Assembly (NCBI GenBank): GCA_011050525.1
Contig: DRFO01000010.1
Coordinates: forward strand, 1-43,759
Source: Halopseudomonas xinjiangensis
Lineage (GTDB): Bacteria; Pseudomonadota; Gammaproteobacteria; Pseudomonadales; Pseudomonadaceae
Direction: 5' to 3'
DNA length: 43,759 bases
Each line of letters starts with the position of its first letter. The first letter of the stretch is position 1. Made by a program: the position numbers and the translations under genes. Below the pieces are notes generated by a model. The model had not been told where the DNA came from, searched no databases, and worked only from the letters and a program-made list of their open reading frames with translations. Shown here piece after piece: positions 33,594-41,455 of the stretch.

Positions 33594-35903
33594 TCAAATT
33601 CCGTTTTGCTCAAATCGTTGGGGAACGGTTTCCAGCCAGGACTCCAACTGAAGCGCGGGAACCGGGCGGCTGATGAAATACCCCTGCCCGACATCGCACC
33701 CCCGCAGCCGCAGCCACGCAAGGCTGCCTGCGCTTTCAATTCCTTCCGCTACCACCTTCAAGCCCATATTGTGAGCCAGCTCTATGGTCGATTTGACGAT
33801 GATCGCATCGTCAGTTCCGTCAGCCAGTTGCATGACAAAGGATTTGTCTATCTTCAGATTCTGCACCGGCAAGCTCTTTAACGTCGCCAGCGAAGAATAC
33901 CCGGTACCGTAATCGTCCACAGCCAACTCGGTCCCTTGGTCACGCAGCTTGGCCAGACACATGAGGCTCAGCTCCGGCTCTTTCATTAGAGCGCTCTCGG
34001 TCACCTCAAGCGATAGCCATCTGGCGCTGATTTGCTGAGCCTGAAGCACCATGGCGACACGCTCCGGAAACTGGGGGTCTTCAAGGTCGCGGGCTGAAAT
34101 ATTCATCGCCACCTGAAGATGAATACCCTTGTCGAGCCAGGTTCGCAATTGGGAGACAACCGCGAGCAGCATCCACTGCGTCAACATGCGGATACTCCCG
34201 GTCTGTTCGGCCAGCGGAATGAACTCGTCCGGCCGGACGGCACCAAGCTCGGGATGAGTCCAGCGCATCAGTGCCTCGACCTGCCCCACCTGCCCTGTTT
34301 TCAAGTCCAGCTTGGGCTGGAATACCACGGACAGCTCCTTGAGCTGGGGGGCGTAGGGCAGATCCCGAATAATCCGCATTCTGCGCAGGTAGGCCTGATC
34401 CAGGTTGGCCTGGTAAACCGCAATACGATCCTTGCCTAACTCCGCATCGGATTGTGCAATGCCCACCTGACGCAGCAGTTCATCCGGGTCACGGCTGTGT
34501 CGTGGCCATTCCACTACACCAGCCAACCATTGCAGCGAGACCTTCGCGCCGGCAAACGACACCCGCTTCGACAGTAATGTAAGCATGGCGTCCGCGGTTA
34601 CCACCGAGCGGTCAAGATCCAGATTTTCGGTTACTACCAGAAACCCCATGCCCGGCTGAAAGCCAAGCATGGAATTGGCTGGCAGTGCGCCATCCAGCCG
34701 GCTTGCCACGTCTTTGATCAACTCCTCAACCCGGGTCTGACCGGTGGCGTTCACCAGATGCTCGACGCCCACCAGGTACAGCAGCGTCAGCGTGCCCTGG
34801 CTTCCTGCTGCCAAGGCCGTACCAAGACGGTCTCGAACCTTGCTGAGATTGGCCAGCCCGGTAAGCGGATCGTGATAGGCGTTGTGTAACAGCTGCTGCT
34901 CACGACTGGATATCTCTTGTCTCATGCGGTCGAGGCTCGACGCCAGGCCTCCCAGCTCGTCGTCGCGGGCCAGCAGTACAGGCCTGGAATAATCGCCAAG
35001 GCCAATGCGTCTGGCAGCATCGGCCAGACGACTGACGGGGCGCGACAGATTGCCGGCCAGCATGATCGCGACGACAGAGGACATAATCAGAGCAACGAGA
35101 GTGATCAGGATCAGCTCACGCTTGAGCATATCGAACATAGCCAGCGCTTCGTCCAGAGGGCTGAGCAATTCCGCGGTAACCAGGTATTCGTCCTGCTGCA
35201 GGAGCGGAATCTGCACCGAAAGAAACTCGGCGCCCATAATAGTCTTGCTGATGATGTCAGTCTGGATTTCAGCCAGCCCGAGATAGTTCTCCAGCGTAGA
35301 GGTGACGGCAAGCCTGACCGGAGACCGAATTGTCAGAAAACTCACGTCCAGCCCGGTGAGCTGTTTCATCTCGGTAGCCAGCTCGCTATTCAGCTCGAAA
35401 GCCATGGCCACCTGGCCAATGGTGACCGGCGCCTTCACTTCCGCTTCCACAAGCAGATGGGGTTGATCGTCAATAACCGCCAGTAATGCATCCGCATACA
35501 GTGTTCCAGCGGCTTGCAGGTCAACGCGCGCCCCGCTCTGGGCGGCCTTGGAGGAAATCTTGATCTGACCGTCCGGGCTCAGAAACAGCGCTTGATCGGC
35601 GCCGATTCGGTTCGCCTGGTTGAGCAAGGCCGAACTGATGGTCGGCAGGTCGCCGGTAGCCACCGCTTCCCGAAAACCGAAATCCGCGACCAGAACCTGG
35701 GTGGCGTTCGTCAGTTCCCTGACGCGCAGTTCCAACAGCCGCTGGAACACGTTTGCGCCCACTTCAAGGCGCTGCCGTGCCTGACGCTCGGCCGAAATGG
35801 TCGTCGAGGTATAAACGGCGGTGAATACCGCTGCCAGCACCAGCACCAACAGCCCCACCAGCAGAAGGATCAGGCGGGTTTGCAGGTGTTTAATGCGCAA
35901 CAT
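33594..35903 (-). CDS. Membrane HAMP / degenerate GGDEF / EAL protein
   Basis: The 769-residue product has a membrane helix at about 10-30, a periplasmic sensor region (about 31-265), a second helix and a HAMP domain (NLSRPVSRLADAARRIGLGD). A GGDEF-like domain starts at DPLTGLANLSKVRDRL but lacks the signature (GFQPGMGFLVV at that place). The EAL domain is intact: FQPKLDLKTGQVGQVEALMR, NISARDLED, LEVTESALM, DDYGTGYSSLATLKSL and KIDKSFV. It is therefore probably a c-di-GMP phosphodiesterase with a dead cyclase domain. ATG 35903 overlaps the upstream copper-protein gene by 14 bases. This EAL domain is of a different subtype from the duplicated pair at 26113 and 29882. Confidence 0.88.
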   Translation of the reverse strand: MLRIKHLQTRLILLLVGLLVLVLAAVFTAVYTSTTISAERQARQRLEVGANVFQRLLELRVRELTNATQVLVADFGFREAVATGDLPTISSALLNQANRIGADQALFLSPDGQIKISSKAAQSGARVDLQAAGTLYADALLAVIDDQPHLLVEAEVKAPVTIGQVAMAFELNSELATEMKQLTGLDVSFLTIRSPVRLAVTSTLENYLGLAEIQTDIISKTIMGAEFLSVQIPLLQQDEYLVTAELLSPLDEALAMFDMLKRELILITLVALIMSSVVAIMLAGNLSRPVSRLADAARRIGLGDYSRPVLLARDDELGGLASSLDRMRQEISSREQQLLHNAYHDPLTGLANLSKVRDRLGTALAAGSQGTLTLLYLVGVEHLVNATGQTRVEELIKDVASRLDGALPANSMLGFQPGMGFLVVTENLDLDRSVVTADAMLTLLSKRVSFAGAKVSLQWLAGVVEWPRHSRDPDELLRQVGIAQSDAELGKDRIAVYQANLDQAYLRRMRIIRDLPYAPQLKELSVVFQPKLDLKTGQVGQVEALMRWTHPELGAVRPDEFIPLAEQTGSIRMLTQWMLLAVVSQLRTWLDKGIHLQVAMNISARDLEDPQFPERVAMVLQAQQISARWLSLEVTESALMKEPELSLMCLAKLRDQGTELAVDDYGTGYSSLATLKSLPVQNLKIDKSFVMQLADGTDDAIIVKSTIELAHNMGLKVVAEGIESAGSLAWLRLRGCDVGQGYFISRPVPALQLESWLETVPQRFEQNGI

Positions 35904-36558
35904 GACTCGTTGCCTTGCGGAAACGAAGCTGCAATGGAGAAAGCTTTTTTTCTTCTTCAACCGACGCAGCAGCCTTTACCGGCAAAGCCAGTTCGAGACC
36001 GGATCTGCGCAGATCCATTTCGCCCAGACTACGAGGGGGCTGTTCGCCGAGCGATGGATGCCACCAGGAGACCAACCACCGACCAGCAGGCATATCGTTC
36101 AGCACAACCTTGCCCTGCGCATTGCTGACCGCAAATTGGGGACTCCCCGTAACCAGGATATAGCCCACCATCTGATCATGGATATTGCATCCCAGCACCA
36201 CCAATCCGGGCTGATCGAACAGAACGGGAGGCGCGTCGGATCCTTTGAACAGGCGAAGTTCGAATTTTTTGGGATCGGAAAAAGAATAGACGTGGTGCCT
36301 GACTTCATCACTATTGGGGAAATCGACCTCGGTGCCCACGGGCACCACCAGCACCTCGGGCACAAAACGCATGTCGATCTGGTCCATAACGGGAGGCTGG
36401 GACATTGCGGGCGGCACGCCGTCGACCAACAACACGACGTTACCGAGTGCTGCGCCCTGTTCGTCTTCTACCAGGATCTCGAAAGCATGGGCGCTACCGG
36501 CTATCAGCATACTGCTCAACAGCAGACAAACGGAACTCAGCGACCTGTGGTACTGCAT
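35890..36558 (-). CDS. Cupredoxin-like (methylamine utilization-type) periplasmic protein
   Basis: The product of about 222 residues has a signal peptide (LLLSSMLIAGSAHAF) and a plastocyanin-like fold. The type 1 copper ligands are visible: a histidine in RHHVYSFSD (H88 or H89), then C124, H127 and M130 in VLGCNIHDQMVGYILV. The C-terminal part resembles a carboxypeptidase-regulatory-like beta domain (GKVVLNDMPAGRWLVSWWHP). Such proteins are often annotated as methylamine utilization proteins, though no amine dehydrogenase genes are nearby. It is the first gene of the operon. ATG 36558 fits the signal peptide; ATG 36576 is the alternative. Periplasmic copper redox or sensing is inferred. Confidence 0.8.
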   Translation of the reverse strand: MQYHRSLSSVCLLLSSMLIAGSAHAFEILVEDEQGAALGNVVLLVDGVPPAMSQPPVMDQIDMRFVPEVLVVPVGTEVDFPNSDEVRHHVYSFSDPKKFELRLFKGSDAPPVLFDQPGLVVLGCNIHDQMVGYILVTGSPQFAVSNAQGKVVLNDMPAGRWLVSWWHPSLGEQPPRSLGEMDLRRSGLELALPVKAAASVEEEKKLSPLQLRFRKATSHVAH

Positions 36559-36674
36559 GGGGATCTCGCTCATCATAGGGTTTTAAAGGCGCAACGATTT
36601 GGGTGCCATGCGGGCCCTCGTCACCTTGTGACGATAGCATAACGCCACCAGTCTTTTTTCGCAGGAGCACTTGT

Positions 36675-37673
36675 ATGACTTCACTTGCCATATCGCTGTC
36701 TGTTCTGGATCTTTGTCCAGTTCCGCAGGGCTCAGGACCAAAGCAGGCGCTGGAAAACAGCCTCGTACTAGCCAGACATACCGAACAGCTCGGTTACAAA
36801 CGCTTCTGGGTAGCAGAACATCACAATATGAGCGGCATTGCCAGTGCCGCGACATCAGTTGTCATGGGCTATCTGGCCGCCGGCACCGATCGAATCCGCA
36901 TAGGCTCTGGCGGGATCATGTTACCCAATCACGCGCCGTTACAAATTGCTGAACAATTCGGCACCTTGGAGTCGTTATATCCCGGTCGCATCGACCTCGG
37001 TTTAGGCCGTGCTCCTGGCACCGATCCTGCTACCGCACAGGCGCTGCGGCATGGCCGCGGTGACGGCAGCGATTTCCCGGAGATGCTTGACGAACTACGC
37101 CGCCTGTTTGCCGAGCCCCAGCCTGGGCAGCGGTTGCGTGCCGTACCCGGAGCAGGGCTCAAGGTGCCGATCTGGTTACTCGGTTCCAGCACTTTCAGCG
37201 CCCAGCTGGCTGCGCAACTGGGCTTGCCGTTTGCCTTCGCGGGGCAATTTTCACCGGATTACATGTTTGGGGCGTTCAAAACCTACCGGGAGCACTTCCA
37301 GCCCTCCGAAACGCTGGAACAACCGCATGTAATGCTGGGTATCAACGCCTATGTTGCTGCCAGCAAGGAACAGGCGAACGTGCTGGCCACGTCCCATCAA
37401 CAAGCGTTTCTGAATCTTATTCGGGGTCGCCCCGGGCCTTTACCGCCAGCGGTGGAAGACATGGAAGCCATCTGGCAGCCGCATGAGAAACACAGCGTTC
37501 TGTCGACCCTGGCCGGGACGCTGGTCGGCGACGAACAAACCGTGTCGCAGCAGTTGAGTGAGCTGCTGGAGCGCACCGGCGCCAACGAACTGATCATCAA
37601 CAGCTCCATCTATGATCAGACACTGCGCCAGGAAAGTTACCAGCGGATGATGGCTGTAACCAACCGGCTCTGA
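36675..37673 (+). CDS. LLM-class flavin-dependent oxidoreductase (luciferase-like)
   Basis: The 332-residue protein belongs to the bacterial luciferase-like monooxygenase superfamily, which uses reduced FMN and oxygen. Family landmarks are [15 protein letters not shown] at the N-terminus, [20 protein letters not shown] with the AEHH motif, [20 protein letters not shown] and [14 protein letters not shown]. These match the MsnO8-type group found in many bacteria. ATG 36675 has an AGGAG ribosome-binding site 8 bases upstream. Substrate is unknown. It is divergent from the copper-protein operon and stands 113 bases before a P450 gene; a shared transcript is possible but unproven. Confidence 0.9.
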   Translation: MTSLAISLSVLDLCPVPQGSGPKQALENSLVLARHTEQLGYKRFWVAEHHNMSGIASAATSVVMGYLAAGTDRIRIGSGGIMLPNHAPLQIAEQFGTLESLYPGRIDLGLGRAPGTDPATAQALRHGRGDGSDFPEMLDELRRLFAEPQPGQRLRAVPGAGLKVPIWLLGSSTFSAQLAAQLGLPFAFAGQFSPDYMFGAFKTYREHFQPSETLEQPHVMLGINAYVAASKEQANVLATSHQQAFLNLIRGRPGPLPPAVEDMEAIWQPHEKHSVLSTLAGTLVGDEQTVSQQLSELLERTGANELIINSSIYDQTLRQESYQRMMAVTNRL

Positions 37674-37685
37674 CGCGGCAGGGGT

Positions 37686-37710
37686 CTGGCACGCGCCGCC
37701 AGGCCTTTTA
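37686..37710 (+). terminator. Weak candidate terminator after the LLM gene
   Basis: CTGGC and GCCAG form a 5-bp stem around a 7-base loop, followed by GCCTTTTA. The stem is short and the T-run has only four bases, so the call is tentative. Confidence 0.25.
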
Positions 37711-37786
37711 CCCCGCCTGCCCAGTTTCTGCGAACTTTCATCGAATGCTCCTTTCAAACTCCCTACATTTCATACCCGGAGGAGCC

Positions 37787-39031
37787 ATGGCCCACATACC
37801 CCGTGATGAGACCTTCGATTGCTCACTGGCCGTGCTCAACAATGGCTACCGGTTCATCTCCGAGCGCTGTGAGCGCTATGGCTCCGACCTGTTCCAGACC
37901 CGCGTGATGATGCGCCCTGTTATCTGCGCCACGGGCGAGGATGCGGCGCGCATGTTCTACCATCCGCACCGCTTTACCCGTAAAGGCTCAATGCCGCCCT
38001 CAACCCTGATGTCGCTGCAGGATCGAGGCAGCGTGCAGCAGCTGGACGGACAGTCCCACCGGCATCGCAAACAGATGTTCATGGCGCTGATGTCACCTGA
38101 CAGCATCAAGCAGCTGGGCAACCTGTTCGAGGAAGAATGGTGCAGGCGCATGCAGCAATGGCAACGTCAGGAAAGCGTTACCCTGCATTACGAAATGGAA
38201 GAGCTGCTCTGCCGCGCCGTATGCCGCTGGACGGGTATCAAGCTGAGCGAGGACGCTGCGGTGCAGCGCACCCGGGAGCTTGCAGCGATGATCGACGGGG
38301 CCGGCGCCATTGGCCCACGCAACTGGAAAGGCCTCGTCTTGCGAGTCCGCACCGAACGCTGGGCTCGGAAACTGATAGAAGACACCCGTCACGCCCCGTT
38401 ATCGAGGCCGCGACGCAGTCCGCTCGAGAGCATCGCCCTGCACCGCGACGAGAACGGCAACGCATTGCCCGCGGAGGTAGCCGCAGTTGAGCTGTTAAAC
38501 ATTCTCAGACCTACCGTCGCCGTTGCGCGTTTTATCACCTTCGCGGCGCTCGCCTTGCACAACCATCCGCAGTACCGTGAGAAACTGCGCGACGGCGATG
38601 CATGGCGGAAAATGTTCACGCTGGAAGTGCGGCGTTTCTATCCTTTTTTTCCACTGATCGCGGGCATCGTGAAAAACCCCTTCGAATGGAAGGGGCATCA
38701 GTTCGGAAAAGGTGACTGGGTGATGCTTGATATGTATGGCACCAACCATGATTCTCGTCTCTGGGAGCAGCCCTATGAATTCAGGCCCGAGCGTTTCCAG
38801 AACTGGGAAGGCAACGCGTTCAGTCTTATTCCACAGGGCGCCGGCGAGTTCGACAATGGTCACCGATGCCCCGGCGAATGGATAACCATCGAGCTGATTA
38901 AAAGAGCCCTCACCATGCTGGTATCCGGCATGGAATACGAGGTGCCAGCCCAAAATCTGTCCATTGACCTGTCCAGATTACCCGCGATTCCGGCCAGTCG
39001 CTTCGTAATCACGAAGGTCCGCGAGCGGTAA
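37787..39031 (+). CDS. CYP152-family cytochrome P450 (fatty-acid peroxygenase)
   Basis: The 414-residue product matches CYP152 P450s, which use H2O2 to oxidise fatty acids. The haem-ligand loop is QGAGEFDNGHRCPGEWITIE with C361. The active-site Arg-Pro pair that binds the substrate carboxylate is present in NILRPTVAVARF (R241-P242), replacing the usual acid-alcohol pair. The position equivalent to OleT His85 / P450-BS-beta Gln85 is Q84 (SVQQLDGQSHRHRK), predicting mainly hydroxylation rather than decarboxylation to alkenes. ATG 37787 has GGAGGA upstream. No redox partner genes are nearby, consistent with peroxide use. Confidence 0.93.
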   Translation: MAHIPRDETFDCSLAVLNNGYRFISERCERYGSDLFQTRVMMRPVICATGEDAARMFYHPHRFTRKGSMPPSTLMSLQDRGSVQQLDGQSHRHRKQMFMALMSPDSIKQLGNLFEEEWCRRMQQWQRQESVTLHYEMEELLCRAVCRWTGIKLSEDAAVQRTRELAAMIDGAGAIGPRNWKGLVLRVRTERWARKLIEDTRHAPLSRPRRSPLESIALHRDENGNALPAEVAAVELLNILRPTVAVARFITFAALALHNHPQYREKLRDGDAWRKMFTLEVRRFYPFFPLIAGIVKNPFEWKGHQFGKGDWVMLDMYGTNHDSRLWEQPYEFRPERFQNWEGNAFSLIPQGAGEFDNGHRCPGEWITIELIKRALTMLVSGMEYEVPAQNLSIDLSRLPAIPASRFVITKVRER

Positions 39032-39064
39032 AAATAGCTGTTGAAAAATAACTGTTGAAGTTGT

Positions 39065-39093
39065 TTGCTGAAAAAACGGCAACTGCTTAGAAT
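39065..39093 (+). promoter_or_regulatory. Sigma-70 promoter of tRNA-Gly
   Basis: TTGCTG (39065-39070) and TAGAAT (39088-39093) are separated by exactly 17 bases, close to TTGACA-N17-TATAAT. The mature tRNA begins 10 bases after the -10. Confidence 0.6.
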
Positions 39094-39102
39094 GCGCAGC
39101 AC

Positions 39103-39176
39103 GCGGGTGTAGCTCAATGGTAGAGCAGAAGCTTCCCAAGCTTACGACGAGGGTTCGATTCCCTTCACCCGCTCCA
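39103..39176 (+). tRNA. tRNA-Gly (anticodon CCC)
   Basis: The sequence folds as a 74-base cloverleaf including an encoded CCA. The acceptor stem is GCGGGTG paired with CACCCGC. The D-arm carries AGCTCAATGGTAGAGC, the anticodon loop is TTCCCAA (anticodon CCC, reading GGG), and the T-arm is AGGGTTCGATTCCCT. An integrase gene starts 184 bases downstream in the same direction, making the 3' part of this tRNA the likely chromosomal attachment site. Confidence 0.95.
39154..39176 (+). other. Probable attachment site (attL/attR) at the tRNA-Gly 3' end
   Basis: P4-type integrases usually recombine at the 3' end of tRNA genes and sit right beside the junction. The T-arm and acceptor 3' half here fit that pattern. 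I could not find the matching direct repeat elsewhere in the window, so the far end of the element probably lies beyond 43759. Confidence 0.5.
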
Positions 39177-39359
39177 CCCCCTTTCCTGAAGCACTCCGAA
39201 GTAGCCCGCCAAGACCAGTAAAATCAAGGCATACAGCAAAAAAGTCTCCGCAAGTTGCACGATCTGCCCGCACGTCATCCTTCCAGTTTTTGTATAGTCC
39301 TGTGTATAGTGCCTTCAAGCCCCCTCTCGCTATACAAGCTTGCTGTACAGGAGACCCCT

Positions 39360-40640
39360 ATGAAGCGCTCTGAGATCAAACGCCGACCCATGGCCGACAC
39401 CGTTCTGGCTGCCCTGGAGCCCGAGGACAAGGAGTACCGAGAGAAATACAACGACGACAGGCTTTACTTCACGATCAACCCCTCTGGACGCAAGCGGTGG
39501 GATCTGCGCTACAAAAAGCCTGGCTCACAAACGTGGTCGTGGCTTGGTCTTGGTTCATATCCCAAGGTTTCAGCCAAACAAGCCAAAGAGGAAGTTACCA
39601 AGATCATCGCTCTGCTCGACGCCGGCATTGATCCAGTGAAAGAAAAAGACAAATCCAAGACGCTTGAGCCTGCTCCAGTTATCAACTCGTTTCGATCTGC
39701 GGCTGAAGGCTGGTACCAGAAAAAGGTGGATGATGGACGCGCTGAGAAGACCCTTGCTGGGATACGTATATGCCTCAAAAATGACATTATGCCTGCCATC
39801 GGTGATAAGGAAATGACGACTATCACGAGGGCAGACTGCGCAGCGATACAGGAAAAGATCGAAAAGAGAGGCGCACATAACACGTCTGAAAAGGCCCGTA
39901 CCTGGCTCAACCAAATTTTCGGATGGGCTATCGCCAAAGGTCTAACCGAAAATAACCCGGCATCAAACCTCGCCGACATCGCTGCAAAGGCTCCGGAAGA
40001 AAAGCAGTACCCCCACTTACTTGAAGCTGAGCTTCCTGATTTCCTAAACGCTTTAAGAAAAAGCCCGAGCCGTATGATTGCACTAACTGCTAGCTGGATG
40101 GTTGTTAGAACCGCATCAAGGCCGGGGATGGTGAGATTTGCGGAATGGACCCAGATAGACTTTGAGGCAAAGCTCTGGTCAGTTCCAAACGATATCATGA
40201 AGATGGGCCGAGATCATTTAGTACCACTTCCTGATAAAGTTATTGAAGACTTAATAGAGCTTCGAAAACTAACTGGACGTAGCCGCTACATATTTCCCTC
40301 AGCAGGCGACAAGTGCCCAGTTATTTCTGATGGCACAATCAACAAGGTTTTTAAGCTAGTTGGATACGAAGGGAAAATGACAGGCCATGGTTCAAGGCAT
40401 ACATGTAAGACGCTACTATCTGAGCATGGCTGGCCAAACGATTGGTCCGAAGCGCAACTTGCACATAAAAAGCCTGGCCTAAAAGGTGTTTATGATAAAG
40501 CTGCTTACCTCGTACCACGCATAAAGATGATGCAATGGTATAGCGACTACATAACCGCGCTAGAACTCGGCATGAAACCAGATAAGCAGAAAGAATTCCA
40601 AAAACGTGTGGTGCAAATAAAATCCGAACACGCAGAGTAA
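39360..40640 (+). CDS. Tyrosine recombinase / P4-type integrase
   Basis: The 426-residue protein has an N-terminal arm-DNA-binding domain (DUF4102-type; RLYFTINPSGRKRWDLRY, KVSAKQAKEEV, GIDPVKEK), a SAM-like core-binding domain (about 108-205) and a C-terminal catalytic domain. Catalytic residues are R254 (TASRPGMVRF), H343 and R346 (TGHGSRHTC), H369 (QLAHKKPG) and Y378 (GVYDKAAYL). ATG 39360 has CAGGAG upstream, preferred to a frame starting at 39255. The gene is directly downstream of tRNA-Gly, so it probably integrates and excises the element that carries the relaxase genes to the right. Base composition shifts toward A+T in its second half. Confidence 0.95.
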   Translation: MKRSEIKRRPMADTVLAALEPEDKEYREKYNDDRLYFTINPSGRKRWDLRYKKPGSQTWSWLGLGSYPKVSAKQAKEEVTKIIALLDAGIDPVKEKDKSKTLEPAPVINSFRSAAEGWYQKKVDDGRAEKTLAGIRICLKNDIMPAIGDKEMTTITRADCAAIQEKIEKRGAHNTSEKARTWLNQIFGWAIAKGLTENNPASNLADIAAKAPEEKQYPHLLEAELPDFLNALRKSPSRMIALTASWMVVRTASRPGMVRFAEWTQIDFEAKLWSVPNDIMKMGRDHLVPLPDKVIEDLIELRKLTGRSRYIFPSAGDKCPVISDGTINKVFKLVGYEGKMTGHGSRHTCKTLLSEHGWPNDWSEAQLAHKKPGLKGVYDKAAYLVPRIKMMQWYSDYITALELGMKPDKQKEFQKRVVQIKSEHAE

Positions 40641-40730
40641 AAGATATGCGACTTATTCCGCACTATGCCAATGCGAACTAATTAATCTTATATAAAAGGC
40701 ATGTCACACACTGTCAATGTGAAATATCCC

Positions 40731-40880
40731 AATGTCGCTCTCACTGAGTGCGACATTACCCATACGTCACTCTTCCCTACTACGACATACCCCTAATGTC
40801 GCTCTCTCATACTGCGACATGCACTCAATACCGCACTCTAATCATGTGACATACCCATTTACCGCACTCGAGTTATGCGG
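40731..40880. repeat. Palindromic repeat array, five units, period about 32 bases
   Basis: Units start near 40731, 40762, 40795, 40828 and 40860. Units 1 and 3 are the clearest: AATGTCGCTCTC ... GCGACAT, an inverted repeat with a variable centre. Unit 2 has CGTCAC ... ACGACAT, unit 4 has CCGCACTC ... TGTGACAT and unit 5 has CCGCACTC ... TGCGG. Several units are separated by TACCC or ACCC. The regular spacing and dyads look like protein-binding iterons or structured elements, not a CRISPR, since there are no unique spacers of constant size between long identical repeats. Confidence 0.65.
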
Positions 40881-41070
40881 ATTGGTTACTTTCTACACAA
40901 TCGTTATGCGGATGTCTTAATATTGCCCTTACTTTACTTGCCATCAAAATAGTTTCGGTTATATATGATAAATATTGTAGATATAGGGTTTGCTCCAATG
41001 AGATAATGAATTCGTGGTTAAAGCAGTTAGCCAGCTGTGTCTTTGATAGACATATATACGTAAAGGCATT

Positions 41071-41105
41071 GCTCACTCCCCTGCGGGGGTTGCGCTAATA
41101 TAAAA
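41071..41105 (+). other. Candidate transfer origin (oriT)-like hairpin
   Basis: A GC hairpin (CCCC-TGC-GGGG) followed by TTGCGCTAATATAAAAAT lies 30 bases upstream of the mobC-like gene. Relaxase cut sites are typically next to an inverted repeat beside mobC/mobA and followed by A+T-rich DNA. No nic site motif of a known family could be recognised, so the call is positional. A similar stem (CCCC-TTG-CGGGG) occurs near the relaxase 3' end at about 42574. Confidence 0.3.
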
Positions 41106-41132
41106 ATAAGAATAAAGGTAAAACTAGCGGCC

Positions 41133-41453
41133 ATGAACGAGTCTAAAGAAGAAGTCCACGGAAAAGGAGAAAAAAAACAAAGGAAAACAGGAGCAATCAT
41201 CATCCGTGTTAATGATGAGGAGCGCCAGGTCATCGATGACAAAGTCGCAGCAGCAGGATACAAGTCGACGAGTGCATATGTCCGGGATTATATCGCACGC
41301 GAAAAACCAAAGCTCAAGACCGAAATCAGCCCAAAGACCTTGGAGATGCAGCGCGAGTTAATGGCCCTATCCTCGCTTTTAAACTCAAAAGCGGATCGCT
41401 CAATAATGATGAGCAAAGTTGCAGCACTCTACAAACTGGCGATGGGAGTCTAA
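41133..41453 (+). CDS. MobC-like relaxosome accessory protein
   Basis: This 106-residue protein has a lysine-rich N-terminus followed by IIIRVNDEERQVIDDKVAAA and GYKSTSAYVRDYIAREKP, which fits the ribbon-helix-helix DNA-binding fold of MobC/MbeC-type mobilization proteins. A helical C-terminal part ends in LYKLAMGV. Such proteins bind oriT and help the relaxase melt DNA. It lies directly upstream of the relaxase gene, two bases apart, supporting the assignment. The ribosome-binding site is weak. Confidence 0.8.
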   Translation: MNESKEEVHGKGEKKQRKTGAIIIRVNDEERQVIDDKVAAAGYKSTSAYVRDYIAREKPKLKTEISPKTLEMQRELMALSSLLNSKADRSIMMSKVAALYKLAMGV

Positions 41454-41455
41454 CC

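Larger units (their letters stand above)
40641..41132. other. Non-coding, A+T-rich control-like region of the mobile element
   Basis: No gene is supported in these ~490 bases. The left part holds an array of palindromic units (40731-40880); the right part is A+T-rich with a GC hairpin at 41076-41089 just before mobC. The position between integrase and mobilization genes suggests replication, excision or transfer signals. Confidence 0.55.

Noticed and set aside
37674..37786. LLM oxidoreductase and P450 as one functional unit
   Set aside because: The gap is 113 bases with a weak hairpin between, and no known pathway links the two; co-function is not supported by sequence alone.
40731..40880. 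CRISPR array
   Set aside because: Units are palindromic and diverged, with no constant-length unique spacers, and no cas genes are nearby.
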